Source: Alphaproteobacteria bacterium
GTDB lineage: Bacteria; Pseudomonadota; Alphaproteobacteria; Rhodobacterales; Rhodobacteraceae
Direction: 5' to 3'
Length of the DNA: 64,000 nt
Assembly: GCA_024280735.1 (NCBI GenBank)
Contig: JAJRPO010000069.1
Location: 1-64,000, forward strand
Positions 20,972-30,087 of this stretch are shown in pieces. Numbering within the stretch: the stretch's first letter is position 1; the number at the start of each line of letters is the position of its first letter. The translations under genes were made by a program, and so were the position numbers. A model generated the notes under the pieces. The model had not been told where the DNA came from. It saw nothing but the letters and a program-made list of their open reading frames with translations, and did no database searches.

Positions 20972-22284
20972 GTGCTGGCAAGAGACAATAAAATTCATCG
21001 CTTGTGGACAGGGTGGATTTCCATCGGAACGGGGGCGTATGATCGCCCCACGAAAAAGCGTATCATGGTGACGAATACTTTGGCATCTTTGGTGTCGATA
21101 TTCACCGTGCCATACCTGATTTTCTATGCAGTATATGACATCGACGCCCTGATGATCCCACTGCTCACCCTGTCGCCTCAGGTTTTGCTATTTGCGCTGA
21201 CGCCTTTGCTGCATCGGTTACCGGTGCCTGGTATCTGGTCATTTTGTGGATATGTTTTGCCATGCTCTACAATTTCTATTTCGGGGTGCAATCAGGGTTG
21301 CAATACTTGCTGCTGCCCGGTGCAACGGCGGGAATTTTGGTGTTCGGCGTGGATAATATCAGGGCGGCCCTGTTCTCGATGCTGCTGGGGTTTTCCGGCT
21401 TTGTGATTGTGACAACTGTTTTTATCACGCCCGCGCCTTTCATCGTGGTGGGGCAGGGTTTCCAACAAGTCATGTATATGATTTCGCTGCCGACGTCGTT
21501 TGTTTTCATTTTCGGCATCGTCTATTTCGCCAATTTGCAGGCGAAAATTGCGAATGATCGTTTGGAGCGGGAATACCAGCGCTCGGAAGATTTGTTGTAT
21601 AATGTCTTGCCGGAATCCATTGCCAGCGAGCTGAAGGACCGCCCGGGTAAAACCATTGCGCGGTTTCATGAGGCGGTTACCATACTGTTTGCCGATATTG
21701 TGGAGTTCACCCCCAAGGCCTCGCGTCTATCAGCCGCACAGATTGTCGAGCTGTTGAACGCGCTGTTTTCCGAATTTGACGATCTGACCCGCAAGCATGG
21801 TCTTGAGAAGGTTAAAACCATCGGTGATGCCTTTATGGCAGCAGGTGGTATGCCGGTGGCGCAAGCGGATCACGCGGAACGGGTTGGGCGGCTGGCACTG
21901 GATATGATTGAAAGTGTAGGGCGGTTTTCGGGGATTTCCGGCGAAAAGATTTTACTGCGTATTGGCATCAATTCTGGCCCTGCGGTGGCGGGGGTGATCG
22001 GCAACCAAAAACTGGTTTACGATGTTTGGGGGGACACGGTGAATACCGCTGGGCGGATGGAAACCTATTGCACCCTGCAGCGGATTCAGGTCACGGCGGC
22101 GTTTGTGGCGCTGACGAGCGAGGTTTTCAGGTTTGAGCGGCGCGGGTTGATCGAGGTGAAAGGCAAAGGCGAAATTGAGGTTTGGTTTTTGCAGGGGCTG
22201 TTGAGCGACGCCCTAAACAATCGCAGCGATGATTGCGCGCAAGACTTCCAGCCCCTCGCCCTTGGCGGCGGAGGTTTGAACTAG
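20972..22284 (+). pseudogene. Membrane-anchored class III adenylate/guanylate cyclase with apparent frameshift in the TM region
   Basis: ORF 20972..21406 gives the N-terminal TM part. ORF 21244..22284 gives the remaining TM part and the cyclase domain (TILFADIVEFTPKASRLSAAQIVELLN, VKTIGDAFMAAGG, YDVWGDTVNTAGRME). The frames join near 21215-21225. Confidence 0.75.
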
Positions 22285-22863
22285 AATCGGATAGGCGGCA
22301 GGATGTTTGGAGATGTCGTTGATGGTTTTTTCGGTAACTTTCTCCAGCTCGCCTTTTTTCAGTTTGTCGCATTTGGTCAGCACCACCTGAAACGGTACGG
22401 CGGAACTGTTCAGCAGTTGCATGATTTCGTGGTCCACCGATTTTGGCCCGTGTCGGGAATCAATCAGCAGGAAAACGCGGCGCAGGGATTGCCTGCCGGA
22501 CAGGTAGTTTTTCAGCAGACGTTGCCACTTACCCACCACCGCCACAGGCGCATTGGCGAAACCATAGCCTGGCACATCGACAAGGAAATGTTCCTCGCCC
22601 ATGGTGAAAAAGTTGATTTCCTGCGTGCGCCCCGGGGTGTTCGAGGTCCGCGCCAACGCCTTGCGGCCAGTCAGGGCGTTGATCAGGCTGGATTTACCGA
22701 CGTTGGAGCGACCCGCAAAGCAGAATTCCAAACGATCGGCAGGCGGCAGGCCATCCATGGCGACAACGCCCTTGAGGAAGTCGGTGTTTCCGGCGAACAG
22801 CAGGCGGCCCTTTTCAGAGGCGGCAAAATCGGGCCGTTCGGCGACAGAGAAGATACTGGACAT
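22213..22863 (-). CDS. engB: YihA/EngB ribosome-biogenesis GTPase
   Basis: FAGRSNVGKSSLINALTGRKALARTSNTPGRTQEINFF, LTKCDKL. Confidence 0.93.
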   Translation of the reverse strand: MSSIFSVAERPDFAASEKGRLLFAGNTDFLKGVVAMDGLPPADRLEFCFAGRSNVGKSSLINALTGRKALARTSNTPGRTQEINFFTMGEEHFLVDVPGYGFANAPVAVVGKWQRLLKNYLSGRQSLRRVFLLIDSRHGPKSVDHEIMQLLNSSAVPFQVVLTKCDKLKKGELEKVTEKTINDISKHPAAYPILVQTSAAKGEGLEVLRAIIAAIV

Positions 22864-23621
22864 CAGAGGATTTCCACTTGGTCGTTTAAGGTGATTGTGC
22901 CATCTTGCAGCACGTAGGCTTTGACACCAAAATCTTGGTGGCCCCAGCCGGTTTTCAGGGCTTTGAGTGTGTCCACATCCCGTTCGCCCGTGTCAGGGTT
23001 TGCGGTGGTGGCAAGGCAACGCTCGATGCGTTCGCGGACTTCTAGCCGGACAGAGCCGATGCGGATTTCTTTGCCGACCCAGTCAAATTCCTGCATGGGC
23101 TTTTCGCCGTTCAGCCAGATATTGCCGCGAAAACGGAGCGGTGAGAGGCTGGCACCTGCCTGCGCCTCAAGGGCTTGCAGGGAGCTGTGCAGATTGAGGG
23201 ATACAGACGGCCAGCTGGAATCTGTCAAGCCCACATTTGGCACGGAATAAAGTGCAGTAGGGGCCATCCGGTTGGCGGGCGTGAGCGGTTTGCTCCACGC
23301 GATAAAGGCGGCAATGCTGTCGTTGTTTGAGGGATCCAAAGTGATTGAACCCGCGCGCGGATGAGTGAGTGAAATTGTGCCAGCGGCTGGGTCTACCTCG
23401 GCGGTGATCGCCATTAGCTCGGGGGCTTTGGCCCCTCGGGTAAAGTTACGGCAACTGACCCATTCGGGGGCATTTGCATCCAGCGTACGGCCTTCCTCGA
23501 CCACCGCCCACACACGATCCCATGGCAGGCATTTACCCGTTGCCAGCGCCACAGATTTCAGCGCCTCCACCCCATGCGCCTTGATGGGGTGGCGGAATAT
23601 TTCTGTGACATTCAGGGTCAT
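22863..23621 (-). CDS. MOSC domain-containing protein
   Basis: IFRHPIKAHGVEALKSVALATGKCLPWDRVWAVV, RFRGNIWLNGEKPMQEFDWVGKEIRIGSVRLEV. Confidence 0.88.
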   Translation of the reverse strand: MTLNVTEIFRHPIKAHGVEALKSVALATGKCLPWDRVWAVVEEGRTLDANAPEWVSCRNFTRGAKAPELMAITAEVDPAAGTISLTHPRAGSITLDPSNNDSIAAFIAWSKPLTPANRMAPTALYSVPNVGLTDSSWPSVSLNLHSSLQALEAQAGASLSPLRFRGNIWLNGEKPMQEFDWVGKEIRIGSVRLEVRERIERCLATTANPDTGERDVDTLKALKTGWGHQDFGVKAYVLQDGTITLNDQVEIL

Positions 23622-25477
23622 TTTTCAGACTTTTTTCCCAGCTTGCCAAGGCTTTCGCGGATATTGCCAAACACATCGGGTTTCACCCCTTGGCTGCGCA
23701 TGATCAGATATTGCTGTGTAAAGGTGATGGTGTTGTTGGCCACCCAGTACAGCACGAGGCCAGAGGCAAAGCGTCCCAGCATGAACATGAACACCCACGG
23801 CATCCAAGCAAAGATCATCTTTTGCGTGGCATCCGTGGGGGCCGGATTCAGTTTTTGCTGCATCCACATGGTGATGCCCATCAGGATCGGCAACACGCCA
23901 ATCGACAGGATCGCCAAGAAGCTTTCGGGGCCAGGAGGGCTGAAGGGCAGCAGGCCAAACAGGTTCAGCAGGGAAGTTGGGTCCGGCGCAGACAGGTCTT
24001 TGACCCATGCGATGAACGGCGCGTGGCGCAGGCCGATGGTGACAAAGATAACCTTGTACAAAGAAAAGAAGATCGGGATTTGCAGAATAATCGGCAAACA
24101 ACCAGCCGCTGGATTGGCCTTTTTCTTTTTATACAACGCCATCATTTCTTTTTGCAGGCGTTGGCGGTCATCGCCACATTGTTCCTTGAGCTTCTCCATC
24201 TCTGGCTGCAATTCTTTCATGCGGGCCATGGATACATAGGATTTATAGGCCAGTGGGAACAACATGGCCTTGATAACCAATGTAAGGGCGAGGATTGACC
24301 ACCCCATGTTCCCGATGAAATGGTTTAAAAAATTCAACAGGCGGAACATTGGTTTGGTGATGACCGAGAACCATCCCCAGTCGATTGATTCGATGAAATG
24401 AGTGACACCTTGAGTGTCTTGATAGTCGCGCAGGGTTTCCCATTCTTTGGCCCCGGCAAACAGCGAGGTCGTCACTTCGTAAGAGGCACCCGATGCGATT
24501 TTTGACAAGGGGAGGCGCACCTCGGTTTGGTAAGAATCGATTTGCTGCGAGTATTTTACCAGTGAGGTGAAAGTCTGGTTTCCGGCAGGGATCAGCGTTG
24601 TCATCCAGTATTTGTCGGCAAATCCGGTCCAACCGCCATTAACGCCTTTGATTTTGTCGACGTTCCCCGCCTCGGCTGCGACAAATGGTAGGTCTGGCAG
24701 ATCGTCGTAGTTAATTTCTTCCAGCTTATCGCCTTCAAAATCGTCGCCGTTATAGCGCACAACACCTTCGTGAGAGATAAAGAAACCCTCGACGTCCGGC
24801 TCGCCCGTGCGGGCAATGATGCCGTAGGCGGCCATCGCCACCTCGGCGCTGGTGTTGTTTTTTACCGATTGGGTGATCGAGAACAGATAGTTGTCATCAA
24901 TCGAAATGGTGCGGTGGAAAATTAAGCCGCTGCCGTTGTCCCATTGCAAGGTGATGGGCGTGGTTTGCGTTAAAACACTGCCGGAAACCACCTGCCACGG
25001 CGTTGTGGCACCCGGAACCTGGGCGAATTCCAGATCGCCAGCGGGTTGCCAGCCGTAAGAGGTGTAATAGGCATTCGGGCCGCCTGCGGGGGACAGCAGG
25101 GTTACTTTGACAGAGCTGTCGTTCAGGCGAACATTGTAATCCAGCAAATGCAGATCATCGATGCGACCGCCGATTAGGGAAAGAGAACCCTCTACGCGGT
25201 CAGTCTTGATGGTCACTCGCGCCGAGGATGCGATTGCCGCGTCGCGGGTTTCCACATTTGTGATTGCCACGGGCGGGGCCACGGCAACAGCGGATGCACC
25301 GCCCGCCTTGGGTGGTGTCACCACACCATCACCGGTTTGGCTGGTGCCAGTGGCCGATTGCGTTTGCTCGACCACGGGGGGCAAAATATCCTCTGGCGGG
25401 AAGATATAGAACCAAACGAGGATCACAAGAAAGCTGAGCGCAGTTGCGAGAATGAGGTTTTTATTCTGGTCGTCCAT
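23618..25477 (-). CDS. yidC: Membrane protein insertase YidC
   Basis: N-terminal DDQNKNLILATALSFLVILVWF; C-terminal LPIILQIPIFFSLYKVIFVTI, GLVLYWVANNTITFTQQYLIMR. Confidence 0.95.
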   Translation of the reverse strand: MDDQNKNLILATALSFLVILVWFYIFPPEDILPPVVEQTQSATGTSQTGDGVVTPPKAGGASAVAVAPPVAITNVETRDAAIASSARVTIKTDRVEGSLSLIGGRIDDLHLLDYNVRLNDSSVKVTLLSPAGGPNAYYTSYGWQPAGDLEFAQVPGATTPWQVVSGSVLTQTTPITLQWDNGSGLIFHRTISIDDNYLFSITQSVKNNTSAEVAMAAYGIIARTGEPDVEGFFISHEGVVRYNGDDFEGDKLEEINYDDLPDLPFVAAEAGNVDKIKGVNGGWTGFADKYWMTTLIPAGNQTFTSLVKYSQQIDSYQTEVRLPLSKIASGASYEVTTSLFAGAKEWETLRDYQDTQGVTHFIESIDWGWFSVITKPMFRLLNFLNHFIGNMGWSILALTLVIKAMLFPLAYKSYVSMARMKELQPEMEKLKEQCGDDRQRLQKEMMALYKKKKANPAAGCLPIILQIPIFFSLYKVIFVTIGLRHAPFIAWVKDLSAPDPTSLLNLFGLLPFSPPGPESFLAILSIGVLPILMGITMWMQQKLNPAPTDATQKMIFAWMPWVFMFMLGRFASGLVLYWVANNTITFTQQYLIMRSQGVKPDVFGNIRESLGKLGKKSEK

Positions 25478-25648
25478 TATAGGCCCTGAATGGTATGGGA
25501 AGTCTCGTTGCGTTCAATAGAAATAGGGGAGAAAGGTCAAGGGAGTCTGGCGAGAATTGAGGCGTTTTGCCCTTGTACCTGCATGAGAAGGCGCAAACTG
25601 ATTGGAGAAGTGTGGAATTCTTGGGTTATTGACCCACAAGCAGGTATT

Positions 25649-26854
25649 CTAGGTCGCTTGCGACTCGGTAACCTCCCGGATTGGAATGTGGATCAGCGCG
25701 GCAATCAGCCCAAGGACAATGGCCGCCCACCACATCGGGGTGTAATCCTGATAAATGTCAAATATCCGCCCGCCGAGCCAGGCCCCCAGAAAGGCCCCGA
25801 ATTGATGGCTGAAAAACACCAAACCGGCCAGAGTCGACAGGAATGTCAGCCCCTGCGTTTGGGCCACTAACCCCATGGTCAAAGGAACTGTAGAGAGCCA
25901 AAGCAGCCCCATGGCTGCCGAAAATAAATAAACGCTGTTGGCGGATGCCGGGGCCAGAATGAACAGCGTAATGACGATGGCGCGGGTGGTGTAAATGCTG
26001 CTCAGGACCCATTTTTTTGACAGTTTTTGCCCGGACCAGCCCGAAGCAAAGGAACCGGCAATGTTGAATAATCCAATCAGCGCCAGCGACCAGCCCCCTA
26101 CTGTTGCGGCCAACCCAATGTCGCCGACATAGGCAGGCAAATGGGTGCCGATGAAGGCCACATGAAAGCCGCAGACGAAGAAACCAAAGAACAGGCACAG
26201 ATAGCTGCGGTCTTGAAAGGCGGATTTAATCGCCTCGCCAAAATCTCTTGCGCCTTTGGCGGAAGCGGTTGGCGTGGAAATACGGGCGACTGCAACCAAA
26301 AACGGCAAGATTATCAGAAAACTGACGCTGATTAACAAGATACTTTGTTGCCAGCCGAACCAGCCGATCATTGCTTGTGATATTGGCGCGGCGGCAAACA
26401 TGCCAAACGAGGCCGATGCGGTTCCAAGGCCCATCACAAAACTGCGTTGCCTTGCGGTGACAACTTTGCCAAGGGCGATGATGACGATTGGAAAGGAGCA
26501 AGCGCCGGTTCCAATGCCGACAATAACGCCGGAAAATACAAAGATCTCCGGGCTGATGACATACCCGCGTAGAAAAAAACCAACAGCAGCGGTAACAGCA
26601 CCAAAGGCCAGAACCCGTGCGGTGCCATATCTGTCTGCTACCATGCCGGCAAAAGGTTGAGTCAGCCCCCAGCACAATGCTTGAATGGCGACCGAGAGCG
26701 AAAAAATTTCCCGCCCCCAGCCCAGTTCAGCCGACATCGGGCGCATGAACACGCCAAAGCTGGCGGAAAAACCAAAGCCCAGAAAGGCGACGACACATCC
26801 GGCAAGGATGGCGGCATTCAACTTGTTTTTATTGTATTCAAGGGCGGGGTTCAT
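25649..26854 (-). CDS. MFS transporter
   Basis: 12-TM-like pattern; PFAGMVADRYGTARVLAFGAVTAAVGF. Confidence 0.87.
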   Translation of the reverse strand: MNPALEYNKNKLNAAILAGCVVAFLGFGFSASFGVFMRPMSAELGWGREIFSLSVAIQALCWGLTQPFAGMVADRYGTARVLAFGAVTAAVGFFLRGYVISPEIFVFSGVIVGIGTGACSFPIVIIALGKVVTARQRSFVMGLGTASASFGMFAAAPISQAMIGWFGWQQSILLISVSFLIILPFLVAVARISTPTASAKGARDFGEAIKSAFQDRSYLCLFFGFFVCGFHVAFIGTHLPAYVGDIGLAATVGGWSLALIGLFNIAGSFASGWSGQKLSKKWVLSSIYTTRAIVITLFILAPASANSVYLFSAAMGLLWLSTVPLTMGLVAQTQGLTFLSTLAGLVFFSHQFGAFLGAWLGGRIFDIYQDYTPMWWAAIVLGLIAALIHIPIREVTESQAT

Positions 26855-27017
26855 GGGGGTATCCTGTGAGGTTCACCTGAAAACTATACCCTACACAGTT
26901 CATTTTCCAACTTGATTATTTGTGATGTTGCAATTCAATATTTGTTATCTCAGTCCAAAACGTCGGGATCGTTAAGAAACAGAGGATTGCGCTGAAACGC
27001 GACCCGAAGCGATAGGA

Positions 27018-27442
27018 TTAGGCGGTGGCAGTGCGCAAACTGCCCAGATGTTTGTCCCAACCGGCATCAAGTGCCATGAGGAGGCCCATAGCAGCCTCGC
27101 CCGCTGCCGCGCCGATACCCGTGTGTTCGAGCGATAGTTTGGTGCCGCCTTGGACTGCTTGCAAGGTCCAAGTCACGGTTGTTTTGCATCCCCCAGCGGT
27201 TTGATGGTGAAGGTGTATTTCAGATGGGCGGGCGCGTCCATTTCCAACACCTTGCCCCAGCAAACCTTGGATGTTGCGCCATTTTCATCTGTTTTGATCA
27301 GCGCGTAATCTTGCCTCATTGCCAAATCAGCCTCGGCGGGATGAAACCACAGGGCCAGTTTATCTTTCCGGGTCAGATACTCCCAGACGGCCGCGCGCGG
27401 CGCGGCGAGGAAGATTGATTTGTTCAGGGTTGCATCAGTCAT
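27018..27442 (-). pseudogene. SRPBCC/AHSA1-family protein with apparent 1-nt frameshift
   Basis: ORF 27173..27442 (KSIFLAAPRAAVWEYLTRKDKLALWFHP...YTFTIKPLGDAK) continues in another frame as TTVTWTLQAVQGGTKLSLEHTG (ORF 27018..27263). The junction lies at 27182-27194. Confidence 0.8.
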
Positions 27443-27779
27443 TGTTGTTTTCCTTTTGGGTTTTCATATCGGTTTCGATGACGGTTTTCAGGGTAGACAG
27501 TTTGCTATCCCAGAATTGGCTAAAGTGATCGAACCAACCGGCTGCGGATTTCAAGGCCATCGGTTCCAGTCGGTTAAGGCGCTCTCGGCCTTGGGTGTGG
27601 ACAGAAATCAGACGGCCCTCTTGCAGGATGGTCAGGTGCTTTTTCACCGCCCCGCGTGTCATATCGAACTGGTCTGAAACTTGCGCGATGGTCATGTCGC
27701 CGCCACTGAGGTGGTGCAATATCTGTCGCCGTGTCGGGTCTGCCAGCGCCCGAAACGCGCCCTGTTCAGCGGGGATCAT
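27435..27779 (-). CDS. ArsR-family (SdpR-like) transcriptional regulator
   Basis: FRALADPTRRQILHHLSGGDMTIAQVSDQFDMTRGAVKKHLTILQEGRLI. Confidence 0.9.
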   Translation of the reverse strand: MIPAEQGAFRALADPTRRQILHHLSGGDMTIAQVSDQFDMTRGAVKKHLTILQEGRLISVHTQGRERLNRLEPMALKSAAGWFDHFSQFWDSKLSTLKTVIETDMKTQKENNND

Positions 27780-27854
27780 TGGGCCACCGGCTTGAAATAG
27801 TGTGGGCTGGGCGACGTTATTGTTGTTAAGTGGCGTTGCATGTTGCTTCCTTTA

Positions 27855-27898
27855 TGATACCTTTTGGTATTACTAATACATATCACCAAAAGGTATCA
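27855..27898. promoter_or_regulatory. Paired palindromes, probable ArsR-type operator
   Basis: TGATACCTTTTGGT (27855-27868) and its exact reverse complement ACCAAAAGGTATCA (27885-27898). Each half contains its own dyad (ATACC-TTTT-GGTAT type). Confidence 0.7.
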
Positions 27899-28007
27899 CG
27901 TCAAGAGGAAACCGTCAGTAATTTTGATCACCAGTTGTTTCAAAATGAGAAAACGGTATTGTCAGCGCCAGTAGAATGACCAAACAATTGACCAAAGGGT
28001 TAAACAA

Positions 28008-28400
28008 ATGAACACCAAGACTCCGAACCTTACCGATATGGGTGTGCGTAACCCGAAACAAATTATCAGTTACACTACTGTGCATGTCTCAGAGGATATG
28101 GATATTTTGAAAATCAATTACCGCCGCGAGCCGAATTCATTTTTGCCAAAACGTCGGCGCTATGAGTTCAAACGCATTGGTAAGCCGATGCCGGGTTCCG
28201 AATTGAAAGGCGCCCAAGCCATCCGCTTTGAGATTTCGCCAATTCTGGGTCGCGCGATTGCAGAGCTGGACACTATTTTGGCCGATAGCAAACGCACAAC
28301 TGCCAGCAAGAAAGACTTGCAACGAGAAGTGGCTGTTCTGAGCGCCGAAATGAACGAACGTATCGCGCATTTGTCCAAGATGATTGACGGGTTAGAATAG
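28008..28400 (+). CDS. DUF3461-like protein
   Basis: PNLTDMGVRNPKQIISYTTVHVSEDMDILKINYRREPNSFLPKRRRYEFKR resembles the DUF3461 N-terminal pattern. Confidence 0.65.
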   Translation: MNTKTPNLTDMGVRNPKQIISYTTVHVSEDMDILKINYRREPNSFLPKRRRYEFKRIGKPMPGSELKGAQAIRFEISPILGRAIAELDTILADSKRTTASKKDLQREVAVLSAEMNERIAHLSKMIDGLE

Positions 28401-28410
28401 GGCGGGGAGG

Positions 28411-29133
28411 TTAGCCCGTTTTCTGCGCCGCAATCAAATCTGCCAGCCGCTGCTTTTGCTGACCTTTGCCGTCGAAATTTGATGGTGCCAGCCAAGCGGC
28501 ATACCCCCGCTCGACCGCAGGCTAATCGCGGTCGAGAATGGAAAACCAGGCCGTATCGCGATTGCGACCTTTGTAGAGTGTGGCCTGTTTAAACAGCCCG
28601 TCATAAGTGAAGCCAAAACGCAAAGCGGCGGCGCGGGACGGGGCGTTCAAGGCGTCGCATTTCCATTCATAGCGGCGATTGCCGAGGGTGTTAAAAGCGT
28701 GTTGCATCATCAAAAACATCACTTCGGTAGCCACCCGAGTTTTTTGCAAGCGCGGCGAGAAGGCAATGAAACCAACCTCGATGACGCCGTGTTCAGGGGC
28801 TATGCGCAGGTAGCTGGCAAAGCCAACGGCCTTGCCGCTGGCCTGTTCGATTAATGTGTAGAACAGCGGGTCTTTGCTCTGGCTTGCGCCTGTCATCCAT
28901 ATGCGCAATTCTTGTTCCGTTTCAAACGGACCGACGGGCATATAGGTCCAGAGGCCAGCGTTGTTGCCTGAGGAAAATGCCTCGAACAATTCGGCACTGT
29001 GTCGTTCTGCGTCCAGCGCTTCCAGACGGCAATATTGGCCCTCAATGGGCGTATGGTCTGGTCTGCTGGCAGCTGTCCAATCTGGAACATCCTCGCCAAT
29101 TGGTTGGTCAAATTCATTGATGCGTTGGGACAT
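28411..29133 (-). pseudogene. GNAT-family (RimJ/RimL-like) acetyltransferase with in-frame amber codon at 28522-28524
   Basis: ORF 28522..29133 ends ...DTAWFSILDRD-TAG. The same frame continues PAVERGYAAWLAPSNFDGKGQQKQRLADLIAAQKTG-stop (28411), resembling the C-terminus expected for this family. Confidence 0.75.
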
Positions 29134-29343
29134 AAGGGAGCGCCTTCAGAAGTGGTGTGAATATTTTGTAACAATTCTCGTGGCCTGTGAAAGTGCCAAT
29201 ATTGAATAAAGCCAGCATACCAATTTTATCGCCGCTAAACTGAAACAAAACCTCGCGCCTGTTCAACGCCGCGTGAAGGGAGTGGATTTTGACTAATGTT
29301 CTGTTCCACATACGGGTATGCAGGTCAAAACAGGAAACGGCAG

Positions 29344-30087
29344 ATGACTGACACAACCAAACCACGCGGGATCAGCCTGCGCAAATTAGCGCCCTTACTG
29401 ATGATCGTGCTTGTGGCGGTTGCAGGGGCGTATTTCCTGCGCGATGTGCTGAGTTTTGAGGCCTTGCGCGATAACCGCGAAATGTTGATCAGTTGGCGCG
29501 ATTCAAATTACCCGCTGGCCGCAGTGGTCTTTATCGGCGTCTATATCGTTGTGGTGGCGTTTTCCCTGCCCGGTGCCGCGATCATGACGCTGACAGGCGG
29601 GTTTCTGTTCGGGATTTTTCCGGGCGCGTTGTTTTGTGTTTTGGGGGCGAGCATCGGGGCGGTGTTGATATTTACCGCCGCAAAAACCGGCCTTGGTGAC
29701 ATGCTGCACGCGAAAATGCATTCCCAAGATGGGGGCGGTATCCTGGAGCGGATGGAAAAAGGCCTGCATGAGAACGAGGTTAGCTATCTGATGTTGATGC
29801 GTCTTGTGCCCGCAATTCCGTTTTTCATTGCCAATCTTGCGCCCGCCTTTCTGGGGGTGAAGTGGCGCAATTTCGCCCTGACCACGTTTTTTGGCATTAT
29901 GCCTGGGTCGATTGTGTACACTTCGGTTGGGGCCGGTTTGGGGGATGTGTTTGCCGCAGGTGAAACGCCTGATCTTGGCATTATCTTTCAACCCAATATA
30001 CTGGGGCCTATCATTGGCCTGTGTGTTTTGGCGGCGCTGCCAATCCTGATCAAAGCCTTCACTTCCAAGAAAGAGCCATCGCAATGA
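29344..30087 (+). CDS. TVP38/TMEM64 (DedA-superfamily) membrane protein
   Basis: FSLPGAAIMTLTGGFLFGIFPGALFCVLGASIGAVLIFTAAKTGLGD, MRLVPAIPFFIANLAPAFLGV. Confidence 0.88.
   Translation: MTDTTKPRGISLRKLAPLLMIVLVAVAGAYFLRDVLSFEALRDNREMLISWRDSNYPLAAVVFIGVYIVVVAFSLPGAAIMTLTGGFLFGIFPGALFCVLGASIGAVLIFTAAKTGLGDMLHAKMHSQDGGGILERMEKGLHENEVSYLMLMRLVPAIPFFIANLAPAFLGVKWRNFALTTFFGIMPGSIVYTSVGAGLGDVFAAGETPDLGIIFQPNILGPIIGLCVLAALPILIKAFTSKKEPSQ

Noticed and set aside
25490-25870. Plus-strand ORF upstream of yidC, considered as rnpA or a novel gene
   Set aside because: Opposite strand to yidC, overlaps the MFS gene's 3' end, and shows no RnpA-like motif.
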